The notes beneath the pieces were generated by a model, which worked only from the letters and a program-made list of their open reading frames with translations, had not been told where the DNA came from and ran no database searches. From positions 1-64,000 of the forward strand of contig NZ_BMVV01000026.1 of the NCBI RefSeq assembly GCF_014650895.1: a stretch of DNA of 64,000 bases. The letters run 5' to 3'. The translations under genes and the position numbers were made by a program. Every line of letters starts with the position of its first letter. Positions within the stretch are counted from its first letter, which is position 1. Source of the stretch: Streptomyces omiyaensis (GTDB lineage Bacteria > Actinomycetota > Actinomycetes > Streptomycetales > Streptomycetaceae). This document shows, piece after piece, positions 25,259 to 34,899 of the stretch.

Positions 25259-27910
25259 GTGAACTTCGAAGCGGCAGCACACCACCCGGGCGACAGACCC
25301 CCGGTGCACCCTCCCGTGTCCCCCCGATGCGCGGGATTCCGGCTGACGGGCGGCCTCGACCTGGCCGCGCTGCGCCGGGCCTGGGACACGACGGTGAGCA
25401 CCCGGCCCGGCGACGCCGTGACGGCCGAGCCGCTGCGCTTCACCGACCTCACCGCCGTGGCGGTGGACGACGTCGACGCGCTGGCCTCCGCGCTGTGCGG
25501 CCGGTGGGCCACCGAGGCCCCGGCGGCCCGGGAGAACCGGTCCGCGCCGGTGGCCGCGGCGGGCCCGCACGCGCGGCTGCACGCCGCCCGGATCGCCCCG
25601 GCGGACGTGCTGCTGTTCGTGGCGGTGGACGGCGCCCTCGACGAGGCGCACGTCTCCCGGCTGCTCGACACCCTGTCGGCCGCGTACGCGCACGAACGCC
25701 ACGGCGCCCCCGCCCCGTCCCCGGCACCGGCGGCGACGCCCCGGGAGACGGCGGCCCGGGAGGCGGTCGCCCGCACCCTCCGGACCAGGACCCACCGCTA
25801 CGAGGGCGCCTCGCTGCCGTTCGTGTGGGACGGCGAGCTGGCCCGCCGGGTCGCCCGGGTCGCCGCGGAGCAGAGCGCGTCCCCGACCGGTGTCCTGCTC
25901 GCCGCGCTGCGGGCGCTGCTGCTGCGGCACGGGGGCCACGCGGGCGACGGGACCCTGCGCGCGCTGCTCGGCTTCGAACCGCACCCGCTGCGCGGCGACC
26001 GCGACCTCCCCCAGCTCGACGCCGTCTTCGCCGACCGGTCCGCCGCACCGGTCGTCGACCGGGTGGCGGGCCTGCGCGCCCGGCCCGTCGTCCCCGACCG
26101 GGTGGTGCTGCCGACCGGGCTCGTTCTCGTCGTCGACGCCGTGGACGACAGCGCCGACGGCGAGGCACCGCGGCTCTCGGGCCGTCTGGAGTACCGGACC
26201 GCGCTCTACGACCCGGACTCGGCCGCGAACCTGCTCGACGGGCTGCGCACCCTGCTGGGGGCGGCGCTGGACGCACCGGACACGCCGGTCAACACGCTGC
26301 CGCCGCTGCTGCCGGCCGCCGCGCTGATCGAGCGCTACGCGGCCCTCCCGATGTTCAGGCCGGTCGGCCACACCGAACCCCTGCCCCTGCAGGTGGCGGC
26401 GCACGCCGTCACCGACGCGCCCGCGATCGTCCAGGACGGCCGCACCACGGGCTACGCCGCACTGGACGCGGCAGCCCGCGACGTCGCCCGGCGGCTCGCC
26501 GCCGTCGGCGTGGCCGCGGGCGACGCCGTGGTGGTCCGGATGCCGGCGGGGCCGCTGCGGATCGCCGCGCTGCTCGGCGTCCTCGCCCACGGCGCCACGC
26601 TGTGCTGGCTCGCCCCCGGTCCCGCCGGTGAGCGCGGCCGCTCCGTGCTCACCGCCCTGCGGCCGGCCTGCGTGGTCGTCGAGGGCGACGGCCCCGACGA
26701 CCTGCTCGACTGGTACCACGCCGAGTTCGGCGGCCGGGTGGTGGACGTGACCGCCGACGCGGCGGTCACGTCCGTGACCCCGGCGCCCGCCGTCACCCCC
26801 GGCGACACCGCGTACGTCGCCTTCACCTCCGGCTCCACCGGACGCCCCAAGGGCATCCCGCAGACGCACGCCGCGCTCACCCAGTTCACCGGCTGGCTCG
26901 GCACCCGCTTCGCGATGGGTCCCGGAGCCCGGGTCGCCCAGTGGGTCTCGCCCGAGCACGATCCGGCGCTCGCCGAGGTCGGCGCGACGCTCGCCGCCGG
27001 CGGCACGCTGTACGTCGTGCCCGACGAGGTGCGGGTGAACCCGGACCTGCTGGTGCCGTGGCTGGCCGAGCACCGCATCACCCACCTGCAGACCGTGCCC
27101 AGCTTCGCCCGCGACCTCCTCGACGTGATCGCCCGGACCGGGGCGGGGCCGCGGCTCGACGCCTTCGGCCACCTGCTGCTGATGGGCGAGGCGGTGCCGC
27201 CGGAGCTGCTCGGCGGCCTGGCCGAGGAGCTGCCCGCGCTGCGCGTCTTCAACCTGTACGGGCCGACCGAGGTCGTCGCCGCCACCTGGCACGAGGTCAC
27301 CGGTCTGACCGAGGGCCCGGTGCCGATCGGCCGGGCCATCCCGGGGCGCCAGCTCCTCGTCCTCGACGAGAACGACCTGACCTGTCCGGTCGGGGTCACC
27401 GGCAGCATCGTGGTGCGCTCCCCCTATGTGACCTCGGGGTACCTGGGCAGTGCCGACCGTGCCCCCTTCCGCCCGGTGGAGTGGCTGGACACGCCCGGCG
27501 CCGAAGGAGGCTGGTACCGCACCGGCGACCTCGGGCGCCGGCTGCCCGACGGCACCCTGGAGTACCGGGGCCGCGAGGACTTCCAGGTCAAGCTGGCCGG
27601 CAACCGGGTCGAACTGACCGAGATCGAAGGATCGCTCGCTTCGCACGCCTCCGTCCTGGAGTGCGCCGTGGTGCCGGTCGCCGAACCGGTGTCGGGTCTG
27701 GTGCACGGACTGGACGTCCATGTCGTGCCGCGCCGGGACGCCGACGGCCGGTCGCTCGGCGCCGCCTCCGAATGGCGGGCGCACCTGCGCGGCCACTTCG
27801 GCCCGCTGACCCTGCCCGCGACGTTCCACGAGGCGCCGGGCCGCCTGCCGCGCAACGCCGCCGGGAAGGTGGACCGCTCGCGCCTGCGGGCGGCGACCGC
27901 CGCGGTCTGA
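25259..27910 (+). CDS. Free-standing NRPS adenylation protein with degenerate condensation-like N-terminus (SgcC1-like)
   Basis: An 883-residue protein. Residues ~1-350 resemble a condensation-type domain (FRLTGGLDLAALRRAW) but have no HHxxxDG. Residues ~370-880 are an adenylation domain: AYVAFTSGSTGRPKGIPQTH (A3), FNLYGPTEVVAATWHEV (A5), WYRTGDLGRR (A7), EYRGREDFQVKLAGNRVELTEIE (A8) and NAAGKVDRS (A10). There is no carrier domain. In the C-1027 pathway, SgcC1 activates (S)-beta-tyrosine and loads the free carrier SgcC2; the tyrosine aminomutase is the next gene here, 45 bp downstream, so the same substrate is predicted. GTG 25259 is the only plausible start. Confidence 0.85.
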   Translation: MNFEAAAHHPGDRPPVHPPVSPRCAGFRLTGGLDLAALRRAWDTTVSTRPGDAVTAEPLRFTDLTAVAVDDVDALASALCGRWATEAPAARENRSAPVAAAGPHARLHAARIAPADVLLFVAVDGALDEAHVSRLLDTLSAAYAHERHGAPAPSPAPAATPRETAAREAVARTLRTRTHRYEGASLPFVWDGELARRVARVAAEQSASPTGVLLAALRALLLRHGGHAGDGTLRALLGFEPHPLRGDRDLPQLDAVFADRSAAPVVDRVAGLRARPVVPDRVVLPTGLVLVVDAVDDSADGEAPRLSGRLEYRTALYDPDSAANLLDGLRTLLGAALDAPDTPVNTLPPLLPAAALIERYAALPMFRPVGHTEPLPLQVAAHAVTDAPAIVQDGRTTGYAALDAAARDVARRLAAVGVAAGDAVVVRMPAGPLRIAALLGVLAHGATLCWLAPGPAGERGRSVLTALRPACVVVEGDGPDDLLDWYHAEFGGRVVDVTADAAVTSVTPAPAVTPGDTAYVAFTSGSTGRPKGIPQTHAALTQFTGWLGTRFAMGPGARVAQWVSPEHDPALAEVGATLAAGGTLYVVPDEVRVNPDLLVPWLAEHRITHLQTVPSFARDLLDVIARTGAGPRLDAFGHLLLMGEAVPPELLGGLAEELPALRVFNLYGPTEVVAATWHEVTGLTEGPVPIGRAIPGRQLLVLDENDLTCPVGVTGSIVVRSPYVTSGYLGSADRAPFRPVEWLDTPGAEGGWYRTGDLGRRLPDGTLEYRGREDFQVKLAGNRVELTEIEGSLASHASVLECAVVPVAEPVSGLVHGLDVHVVPRRDADGRSLGAASEWRAHLRGHFGPLTLPATFHEAPGRLPRNAAGKVDRSRLRAATAAV

Positions 27911-27955
27911 CCCCGCATCACCTGCCTTCATCCGATTCCACTGGGAGTGAGTACG

Positions 27956-29572
27956 TTGACGACAGTCGAGATTTCCGCCGTTCCGGTCGCGTTCGACGGC
28001 GAGAGCCTGACCATCGACTCGGTGCGCCAGGTCGCCGAGGAGGGCGCGCAGGTCGCGGTCCCCGGTGAGGCGATGGCGAAGGCCCGCAGGAGCAGGGAGA
28101 TCTTCGAGGGCATCGCCGAGCAGAACATCCCCATCTACGGGGTGACCACCGGCTACGGCGAGATGATCTACATGCAGGTGGACAAGTCCAAGGAGACCGA
28201 GCTGCAGACCAACCTGGTCCGCAGCCACAGCGCCGGCGTCGGACCGCTGTTCGCGGAGGACGAGGCGCGCGCCGTCGTCGCCGCCCGCCTCAACACGCTG
28301 GCCAAGGGCTACTCCGCGGTGCGTCCGGAGATCCTGGAGCGCCTCGCCCTCTACCTCAACCTCGGCATCACCCCGGCGATCCCGCAGATCGGCTCCCTGG
28401 GCGCCAGTGGCGACCTCGCCCCGCTGTCCCACGTGGCCAGCACCCTGATCGGCGAGGGCTACGTGCTGCGCGACGGCAAGCCGGTGCCCACCCGCAAGGT
28501 CCTCGACGAGCTGGGCATCGAGCCGCTCCAGCTGAAGTTCAAGGAGGGCCTGGCCCTCATCAACGGCACCTCGGCGATGACCGGTCTCGGCTCGCTCGTG
28601 GTCGGCCGCGCCCTCACGCAGGCCCGTCAGGCCGAGATCGTCACGGCGCTGCTCATCGAGACGCTGCGCGGCTCCACCAGCCCGTTCCTCGCCGAGGGCC
28701 ACGACATCGCCCGCCCGCACCAGGGGCAGATCGACACGGCCGCCAACATGCGCGCGCTGATGGACGGCAGCAACCTGACGGTCGAGCACGCCGACCTGCG
28801 CCGTGAGCTCCAGGCCGACAAGGACACCGGCAAGGACGTCCAGCGCTCGGAGATCTACCTGCAGAAGGCGTACTCGCTGCGCGCCATCCCGCAGATCGTC
28901 GGCGCCGTCCGCGACACCCTCTACCACGCGGTGCAGAAGCTGGAGATCGAGCTCAACTCGGCCAACGACAACCCGCTGTTCTTCGAGGGCCAGGACGAGA
29001 TCTTCCACGGCGCGAACTTCCACGGCCAGCCCATCGCGTTCGCCATGGACTTCGTGACCATCGCACTGACCCAGCTCGGCGTGCTCGCCGAGCGCCAGGT
29101 CAACCGGGTGCTCAACCGCCACCTGAGCTACGGCCTGCCGGAGTTCCTGGTGGCCGGCGACCCCGGTCTGCACAGCGGCTTCGCAGGTGCCCAGTACCCG
29201 GCCACCGCGCTCGTCGCCGAGAACCGCACGATCGGCCCCGCCAGCACCCAGAGCGTGCCGTCCAACGGCGACAACCAGGACGTCGTCAGCATGGGTCTGA
29301 TCGCCGCCCGCAACGCCCGCCGCGTCCTCGAGAACAACAACCGCATCCTCGCCGTCGAGTTCCTCGCCGCCGCGCAGGCCGTCGACATCTCGGGGCGTTT
29401 CGAGGGCCTGAGCCCGGCCGCCAAGGCCACGTACGACGCCGTCCGCGCCCTGGTCCCGACGCTGGGCGTGGACCGCTACATGGCCGACGACATCGAGCTG
29501 GTCGCCGCCGCCCTGTCGCGCGGGGAGTTCCTGGCGGCCCTGGACCGCTACACCGACGTCGTCCTGCGCTGA
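27956..29572 (+). CDS. MIO-dependent tyrosine 2,3-aminomutase (SgcC4-like)
   Basis: A 538-residue member of the ammonia-lyase/aminomutase family, converting L-tyrosine to beta-tyrosine through the self-made MIO cofactor. The Ala150-Ser151-Gly152 triad (SLGASGDLAPLSHV) forms MIO, Tyr61 in IPIYGVTTGYGEM is the catalytic base, and NSANDNPLFFEG and FHGANFHGQPIA are family motifs. From memory it is strikingly similar along its length to SgcC4 of the C-1027 pathway, closer than to generic histidine ammonia-lyase. TTG 27956 is preferred because GGGAG is 8 bases upstream; GTG 27947 lies on that ribosome site. Confidence 0.93.
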   Translation: MTTVEISAVPVAFDGESLTIDSVRQVAEEGAQVAVPGEAMAKARRSREIFEGIAEQNIPIYGVTTGYGEMIYMQVDKSKETELQTNLVRSHSAGVGPLFAEDEARAVVAARLNTLAKGYSAVRPEILERLALYLNLGITPAIPQIGSLGASGDLAPLSHVASTLIGEGYVLRDGKPVPTRKVLDELGIEPLQLKFKEGLALINGTSAMTGLGSLVVGRALTQARQAEIVTALLIETLRGSTSPFLAEGHDIARPHQGQIDTAANMRALMDGSNLTVEHADLRRELQADKDTGKDVQRSEIYLQKAYSLRAIPQIVGAVRDTLYHAVQKLEIELNSANDNPLFFEGQDEIFHGANFHGQPIAFAMDFVTIALTQLGVLAERQVNRVLNRHLSYGLPEFLVAGDPGLHSGFAGAQYPATALVAENRTIGPASTQSVPSNGDNQDVVSMGLIAARNARRVLENNNRILAVEFLAAAQAVDISGRFEGLSPAAKATYDAVRALVPTLGVDRYMADDIELVAAALSRGEFLAALDRYTDVVLR

Positions 29573-29616
29573 CCCGGCGCGCCGGACGCCCGGCGCCCCT
29601 CGTCCACGGCACGCGA

Positions 29617-29641
29617 GGCCGGCCGCAGACCGCGGCCGGCC
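29617..29641. terminator. Hairpin between aminomutase and methyltransferase genes
   Basis: Perfect 10-bp arms GGCCGGCCGC (29617-29626) and GCGGCCGGCC (29632-29641) with a 5-base loop in a 116-bp gap. No T-run follows, as is usual in this GC range. It may be a partial terminator or an RNA-stabilising stem. Confidence 0.4.
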
Positions 29642-29688
29642 CGCCCCGCCCCCTGCCCGGCCCGCCGCCCGAAAGGACCCCGCACCCC

Positions 29689-31218
29689 ATGACTGCCGCT
29701 CCGGTCGCCCCGCCGACCGACGCCCTTCCGCACGCCCTGCTCACCGCCTCGCCCGACCGGGCCGACGCGGAGTTCCTGCGGCTGACCGACGCGCTGTGGA
29801 AGGACGGCGTCGCCACGGCCGGGGCGCCGGCCGAGGTGCCCCGGCTGGTGGCCGCCCTGTCCGGCGCCGACGAGCTGCGCCAGGGGTACCTCGCGCTGCT
29901 GCTCGGGCTCCTGGCCGAGACCGAGCACACCGCCGGCGGCGGCCCGCTGACCGAGGCCGTACGGGACGGGCTCGCCGCGTACCTGCCGCTGCTCACCGGC
30001 TCCGAGCCGGGCGGCCCCACCCAGCTCGCCGCCCTGTACCTGCTCTCCCACCTCGGTGACGACCGGGAGCGGATCCTCGCCGCCGCGGCCGGCACCGAGC
30101 TCACCCCGGACGACCGGACCCGGCTGGAGCGCTGCCTGCAGCCGCTCGACCCCGAGGACGTCGTGCTGGGCCGGGTCTGGCCCTCGCCGTACGAGTGGCA
30201 GCTCGGCGCCGAGGAGCTGGCCTTCGACCAGGACTGGATCCGCGCCCTGACGCCGGAGCAGCTCGCGGCGACCTGGTCGAGCGACACCCGCTCGGTCCTC
30301 GCGTACACCGGTGCGAAGGCCGTGTGGGCCCTGCGCAACGGGCGCCCGACGGTGGTCCGTGACACCAGCGTCCACGCCGACGCCCGCCCGGCCGAGCCGC
30401 CGGCCCCCCGCATCGAGGAGTTCAGCCGCTTCGCGGACGTGCTGCGCTGCCCCGCCTGCCGCGCCGCGCTGTCGTTCGAGGCCACCGGCGCGTCCTGCAC
30501 CGGGTGCGAGCGGAGCTACGCGCTGCCGCACGGTGTGCTCGACCTGTCCGCGGGCGCCGGCGAGCACGACGAGGACGACGTGCTGCAGAACGCGGCCGGT
30601 CTGCAGGGCATCGGCTTCCACTACGAGAACGTGCTGCGCCCGGCGTTCCTGCGGGTGATGGGCCAGAACTGGGGCGGGGCGATCAGCCCCGTCGACGAGG
30701 ACGCCTATCTGACCGAGCAGCTCTCCGCGGTCGACGGTCCCGTCCTGGACGTCGCCGCGGGGGCGGGCCGCTGGACCGCCGTGGTCGCCGAGGCGGCCGC
30801 GGACGGCGGGGTGCTGGCCCTGGACCTGATCGCGCCCATGCTGGCCGGTCTGCGGGCCCGGCTGCCCGAGATCGCGACGCTGCGGGCGAGCGCCCTCGCG
30901 CTGCCGGTGGCGGACTCCTCGCTGGCGGCGGTCAACTGCTGGAACGCGCTCCAGGCGCTGCCGGACGCGGGCACCGCGATCTCCGAGATCGGTCGTGCGC
31001 TGCGGCCGGGCGGCCGGCTGACGCTGCTGACGTTCCGCTGGGCCTCCGACCCGGTCTACCGCTACTTCCAGGGCTCGCACGCGTTCCCGGGCAGCCCGGA
31101 CGGCATCAAGCTGTTCGAGACCGGACAGGTCCATGCCTGGCTGGACGAGGCGGGGCTCTCGCCGGTGGCCGAGACCGGTCCCGGCACCTTCGTGATCATC
31201 ACCGCGGAAAAGCGCTGA
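29689..31218 (+). CDS. SAM-dependent methyltransferase with internal zinc-ribbon (Trm112-like) motif
   Basis: A 509-residue protein with three parts. About 240 N-terminal helical residues have no recognised family. Then comes a small zinc-ribbon with CPAC and CTGC pairs (LRCPACRAALSFEATGASCTGC), resembling Trm112-like pieces often attached to methyltransferases. The C-terminal class I methyltransferase has VLDVAAGAGRWTAVVAEAA as the SAM loop, then ALPVADSSLAAVNCWNAL and LRPGGRLTLLTF. It probably methylates oxygen, nitrogen or carbon of a pathway intermediate. It follows the aminomutase gene by 116 bp. Substrate and the role of the N-terminal part are unknown. Confidence 0.8.
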   Translation: MTAAPVAPPTDALPHALLTASPDRADAEFLRLTDALWKDGVATAGAPAEVPRLVAALSGADELRQGYLALLLGLLAETEHTAGGGPLTEAVRDGLAAYLPLLTGSEPGGPTQLAALYLLSHLGDDRERILAAAAGTELTPDDRTRLERCLQPLDPEDVVLGRVWPSPYEWQLGAEELAFDQDWIRALTPEQLAATWSSDTRSVLAYTGAKAVWALRNGRPTVVRDTSVHADARPAEPPAPRIEEFSRFADVLRCPACRAALSFEATGASCTGCERSYALPHGVLDLSAGAGEHDEDDVLQNAAGLQGIGFHYENVLRPAFLRVMGQNWGGAISPVDEDAYLTEQLSAVDGPVLDVAAGAGRWTAVVAEAAADGGVLALDLIAPMLAGLRARLPEIATLRASALALPVADSSLAAVNCWNALQALPDAGTAISEIGRALRPGGRLTLLTFRWASDPVYRYFQGSHAFPGSPDGIKLFETGQVHAWLDEAGLSPVAETGPGTFVIITAEKR

Positions 31219-31262
31219 CGGCACGTCCGGAGATTCCCGGAAAACACGGAAGAGCACGAAGA

Positions 31263-31305
31263 TCCGGTGCTCGGCGAGGCCCGGCGGGCCTCGCCGGGGA
31301 CCGGA
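31263..31305. terminator. Stem-loop after methyltransferase gene
   Basis: An 11-bp perfect core (CGGCGAGGCCC/GGGCCTCGCCG, 31272-31296, 3-base loop) extended outward by TCCGGT/ACCGGA across three mismatches. It lies 45 bp after the methyltransferase stop and before the A/T-richer leader of the flavin monooxygenase, consistent with a transcription terminator separating two units. Confidence 0.55.
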
Positions 31306-31397
31306 ATCCGCACTGAGCAACATCGAATATGGAACCGCCCTTTGCTCGGTGCAACGATCCTTTCGGCCCAACTCCGGTGACCGATTCAGGAGAATTC

Positions 31398-32579
31398 ATG
31401 CAGACCATCGAGGCGCCGTCCCGCGAAGAACTCGTCCGCCGTGCGACGGACCTGATTCCGCTGCTCCAGCGGAACGCGCCGGTCGGCGAGGAGAACCGCA
31501 ACCTGTCCCAGGAGACGGTGGAGGCCCTCACCGAGGCCGGAATTCTCAAGATGCGCGTGCCGCACCGCTACGGCGGCTACCAGTCGGACATGCGCACCGT
31601 GGTCGACACGCTCGCCGAGCTCGCCCGGGGCGACGGCTCCGCCGCCTGGACCGCCTCGGTCTGGGCGATCAGCTCCTGGATGGTCGGCCTCTTCCCCGAC
31701 GAGGTCCAGGACGAGGTCTTCTCGACCCCCGACGTCCGCATCAGCGGCATCCTCAGCCCGACCGCGATGGCCACCCCGGTCCCCGGCGGCATCGTGCTCA
31801 ACGGCAAGTGGTCCTTCAACTCCGGTGTCCTGCACAGCCACTGGAACACCAATGCCGCGATCCTCATCGGCGAGGACGGCGAGCCGCAGCCGGTCATGGT
31901 GGCCATCCCGGTCTCCGACCTGACCATCGTGGACGACTGGCACACCGCCGGCCTGCGCGGCAGCGGCAGCGTCACCACGATCGCGGAGAACCTGTTCGTG
32001 CCGCAGGAGCGGGTGCTCCCGATGGTGCCGGTGCTCATGGGGCAGCACCGTTCGGTGCTCAACGCGGGCTCCCCGCTCTACAGCGCGCCGTTCATGCCGA
32101 CCGCCTGTGCCACCATCTCCGCCCCGGCCCTCGGTCTCGCCCGCGCCGCCAAGGACGCGTTCCTGGACCGGCTGCCCGGCCGCAAGATCACGTACACCGC
32201 GTACGAGAGCCAGGCCGAGGCCCCGCTGACGCACCTCCAGGTCGCCGAGGCCACCGTGAAGATCGACGAGGCGGACTTCCACGCCCACCGCGCCGCCGCG
32301 ATGGTCGACAGCAAGGGCGCCGCCGGCGAGGAGTGGACGCTGGAGGAGCGGGCCCGGGTCCGCCTCGACCTCGGTGCCGTCACCCAGCGCGCCAAGGAGG
32401 CCGTGGACCTCCTCAACACCGCGAGCGGCGGCTCCTCGATCTACAGCTCGGTGCCGATCCAGCGCATCGAGCGGGACGTGCAGACCATCAACCTGCACGC
32501 GATCCTCCACCCCAACACCAACCTCGAGCTGTACGGCCGGATCGTCTGCGGCCAGGAGCCCAACACCGTCTACCTGTAG
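31398..32579 (+). CDS. Acyl-CoA dehydrogenase-fold flavin-dependent monooxygenase (group D type)
   Basis: A 393-residue protein with a helical N-terminus (ETVEALTEAGILKMRVPHRYGGYQ is typical of the HsaA/HpaB-C2-like group), a central beta-domain (ILSPTAMATPVPGGIVLNGKW) and a helical C-terminus. Members use reduced FMN/FAD supplied by a partner reductase to hydroxylate aromatic or carrier-bound substrates. CAGGAGAATTC ribosome site before ATG 31398. The nearby FMN reductase candidates are at 49662 and in the fusion at 10379. It is followed 31 bp later by the P450 fusion gene, suggesting sequential oxidations. Confidence 0.8.
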   Translation: MQTIEAPSREELVRRATDLIPLLQRNAPVGEENRNLSQETVEALTEAGILKMRVPHRYGGYQSDMRTVVDTLAELARGDGSAAWTASVWAISSWMVGLFPDEVQDEVFSTPDVRISGILSPTAMATPVPGGIVLNGKWSFNSGVLHSHWNTNAAILIGEDGEPQPVMVAIPVSDLTIVDDWHTAGLRGSGSVTTIAENLFVPQERVLPMVPVLMGQHRSVLNAGSPLYSAPFMPTACATISAPALGLARAAKDAFLDRLPGRKITYTAYESQAEAPLTHLQVAEATVKIDEADFHAHRAAAMVDSKGAAGEEWTLEERARVRLDLGAVTQRAKEAVDLLNTASGGSSIYSSVPIQRIERDVQTINLHAILHPNTNLELYGRIVCGQEPNTVYL

Positions 32580-32610
32580 GCCCACCCGAGATCCGCCGGA
32601 GGACTTCCCG

Positions 32611-34860
32611 ATGGAAAGCCGCTGCCCTGTCGCCCTGGACCCCCTGGGCGCCGACATCCACGCCGAGGGCTCCCGCATACGGGCGCAGGGACCGGTGGCC
32701 CCGATCGAGCTGCCGGGCGGGGTGAGGGCCTGGTCGGTCACCGGCCACGCCGCCGCCCGGGAGGTCCTCAGCGACCACCGCTTCTCCAAGGACGGCAGGC
32801 GGCACTTCGACGCCTACGTCGACGGCACGGTCGGCGAGGACTTCCCGCTGATCGGCTGGGTGCTCATGGAGAACATGACGACCGCCTACGGAGCCGACCA
32901 CACCCGGCTGCGCAAGCCGTGCGCGCACGCCTTCACCCCGCGCCGGGTGGAGGCGCTGCGGCCGGCCGTGGAGGCGATCACCACCGGGCTGCTCGACGAG
33001 CTGGCCGCCCTTCCGGCGGGTGAGCCGGTGGACCTGAAGGGCCTGTTCGCCCACCCGCTGCCGGCCCGCGCCATCTGCGACCTGTTCGGGGTGCCCGCGG
33101 AGGCCCGCGCCGAGATGCTGCGCGGTGGCGAGGTCAACGTCGACACCAGCATCTCGCCGGAGGAGGCGGCCGCCAACGTGGCCCGCTGGCACCAGGAGAT
33201 GCTCGACTTCGTCGACTCCAAGCGGCGCTCTCCGGGCGACGACCTGACCAGCGACCTCGTCGCGGCCCAGCGGGCGGACAGCTCGCTGCTGTCGGACGAC
33301 GAGCTGGTCGGCACGCTGCACATCATGCTCGCCACCGGTACCGAGCCGGTGAAGAACCTCATCGCCAACGCCGTGCTCGCCCTGCTGACGCACCCGGAGC
33401 AGCTCGCCCTGGTCCGCTCCGGCGAGGCGACCTGGCAGGACGTCATCCAGGAGACGCTGCGGGTGGAGGCGCCGGTGGCGCACCTCCCGTTCCGCTTCCC
33501 CGTGGAGGACGTCGAGATCGGCGGCGTCACCATCCCCAAGGGCGAGCCGGTGCTCGTCAACTACGCGGCGATCGGCCGCGACCCCGAGGTGCACGGCGAG
33601 GACGCCGACCGTTTCGACATCACGCGCGCCGACAAGGAGAGCCTCTCCTTCGGGCACGCCATCTACCGCTGCATCGGCCAGCCGCTGGCCCTGCTGGAGG
33701 CCGAGATCGCACTGGCCTCGCTGTTCGAGCGGTTCCCGCACCTCGGCCTGGCCGTGCCGGCCGAGTCCATCGCCCCGCAGGGCACGTTCATCATGAACGG
33801 CGTCGCCGAGCTGCCGGTGCTGCTCGACGCCCGCCCGAGGACCATGAAGGCCGCCGTGGTGCCCGAGGTGGGTGCCACCTGGGAGCTGCGGGACGTCCCG
33901 GTGCCGCAGCCCGGCCCCGGTCAGGTGCTGATCCGGGTGCGGGCCAGCGGCCTGTGCCACAACGACCTCTGGCTGACCGACGGCCACTTCCCGTTCCCCG
34001 GGTTCGACCCGGTGGTGGTCGGCCACGAGGGGGCGGGCGACGTCGTCGCCGTGGGGCCCGGCGTCACCCACCGCAAGGTCGGTGACCGGGTCGGTGCGAC
34101 CTGGGTGCAGGGCACCTGCGGGACCTGCGACTACTGCAGGCTCGACCTGCCGCTGACCGGCCAGTCCGGCATGAACTGCGCGGCGCCCGTGATGAGCGGT
34201 CTGACCGTCCCCGGCCACCACGCCGAGTACGTCGCCGTGCTCGCGGACTCGACGGTGCTGCTGCCCGACGAGGTGAGCTACGTCCAGGCGGCGCCCGTGC
34301 TGTGCGCCGGCTACACCTCGTGGAGCGCGCTGCGCGCCGCCGACCCCAAGCCGCACGAGCGGGTGGCGGTCCTCGGCATCGGCGGCCTCGGCCACCTGGC
34401 GCTGCAGTTCTCCCGGGCCTGCGGTTTCGACACGGTCGCGGTCACCCGCTCCCCCGACAAGCACGACCTGGCCCGCGAGCTGGGTGCCTCCACCGTCGTG
34501 GCCGACGGCGCGGAGCTGGCCGCCGCGGGCGGCGCCGACGTGATCCTGGTGACCGGCACCTCGTACGAGGCGGCCACCGACGCGCTGCAGGGGCTGCGCC
34601 CCAACGGCCGTCTGGTGCTCGCCACCATCGACCCCGAGGGGTCCTTCTCGATCGGGCCGACCAGCCCGGTCTGGGCACAGCGCCAGCAGATCATCGGCGC
34701 CACCCACAACGGTCTCGAGCAGCTCACCGAGGCGCTGCGGCTGGTCGCCGAGGGCAAGGTCGACCCGATCGTCGAGGTCTTCCCCAAGGAGCGGATCGCC
34801 GAGGCGGTCGCCCTGGCCGCCAAGGGCGAGGTCCGGTTCCGGGCCGTCGTCACCTACTGA
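32611..34860 (+). CDS. Cytochrome P450 joined in frame to a zinc alcohol dehydrogenase
   Basis: A single 749-codon frame. Residues 1-410 form a bacterial class I P450: ETLR at 281-284 and the haem loop SFGHAIYRCIGQPLA with Cys354. The I-helix motif is TGTEP (242-246), with Pro246 where most have the proton-relay Thr. From residue 412 (MKAAVVPEVG) a 338-residue medium-chain alcohol dehydrogenase follows: catalytic zinc Cys/His in GLCHNDLW and VGHEGAGDV, structural zinc cysteines in CGTCDYCRLDL...NC, and the NAD(P) loop GIGGLGHLA. GAGG lies 3 bases before ATG 33844, so separate translation of the dehydrogenase is possible. Hydroxylation followed by oxidation of the new alcohol is the obvious combined role. 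Confidence 0.87.
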   Translation: MESRCPVALDPLGADIHAEGSRIRAQGPVAPIELPGGVRAWSVTGHAAAREVLSDHRFSKDGRRHFDAYVDGTVGEDFPLIGWVLMENMTTAYGADHTRLRKPCAHAFTPRRVEALRPAVEAITTGLLDELAALPAGEPVDLKGLFAHPLPARAICDLFGVPAEARAEMLRGGEVNVDTSISPEEAAANVARWHQEMLDFVDSKRRSPGDDLTSDLVAAQRADSSLLSDDELVGTLHIMLATGTEPVKNLIANAVLALLTHPEQLALVRSGEATWQDVIQETLRVEAPVAHLPFRFPVEDVEIGGVTIPKGEPVLVNYAAIGRDPEVHGEDADRFDITRADKESLSFGHAIYRCIGQPLALLEAEIALASLFERFPHLGLAVPAESIAPQGTFIMNGVAELPVLLDARPRTMKAAVVPEVGATWELRDVPVPQPGPGQVLIRVRASGLCHNDLWLTDGHFPFPGFDPVVVGHEGAGDVVAVGPGVTHRKVGDRVGATWVQGTCGTCDYCRLDLPLTGQSGMNCAAPVMSGLTVPGHHAEYVAVLADSTVLLPDEVSYVQAAPVLCAGYTSWSALRAADPKPHERVAVLGIGGLGHLALQFSRACGFDTVAVTRSPDKHDLARELGASTVVADGAELAAAGGADVILVTGTSYEAATDALQGLRPNGRLVLATIDPEGSFSIGPTSPVWAQRQQIIGATHNGLEQLTEALRLVAEGKVDPIVEVFPKERIAEAVALAAKGEVRFRAVVTY

Positions 34861-34899
34861 TCCGCCACCGATCCGTCGTCACCGCCGGGAGCAGGAGAG

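Noticed and set aside
25169..29173. A 1334-codon open frame on the minus strand opposite the adenylation and aminomutase genes
   Set aside because: Biased, repetitive composition and no motifs; the plus-strand genes have full conserved motifs over the same region.
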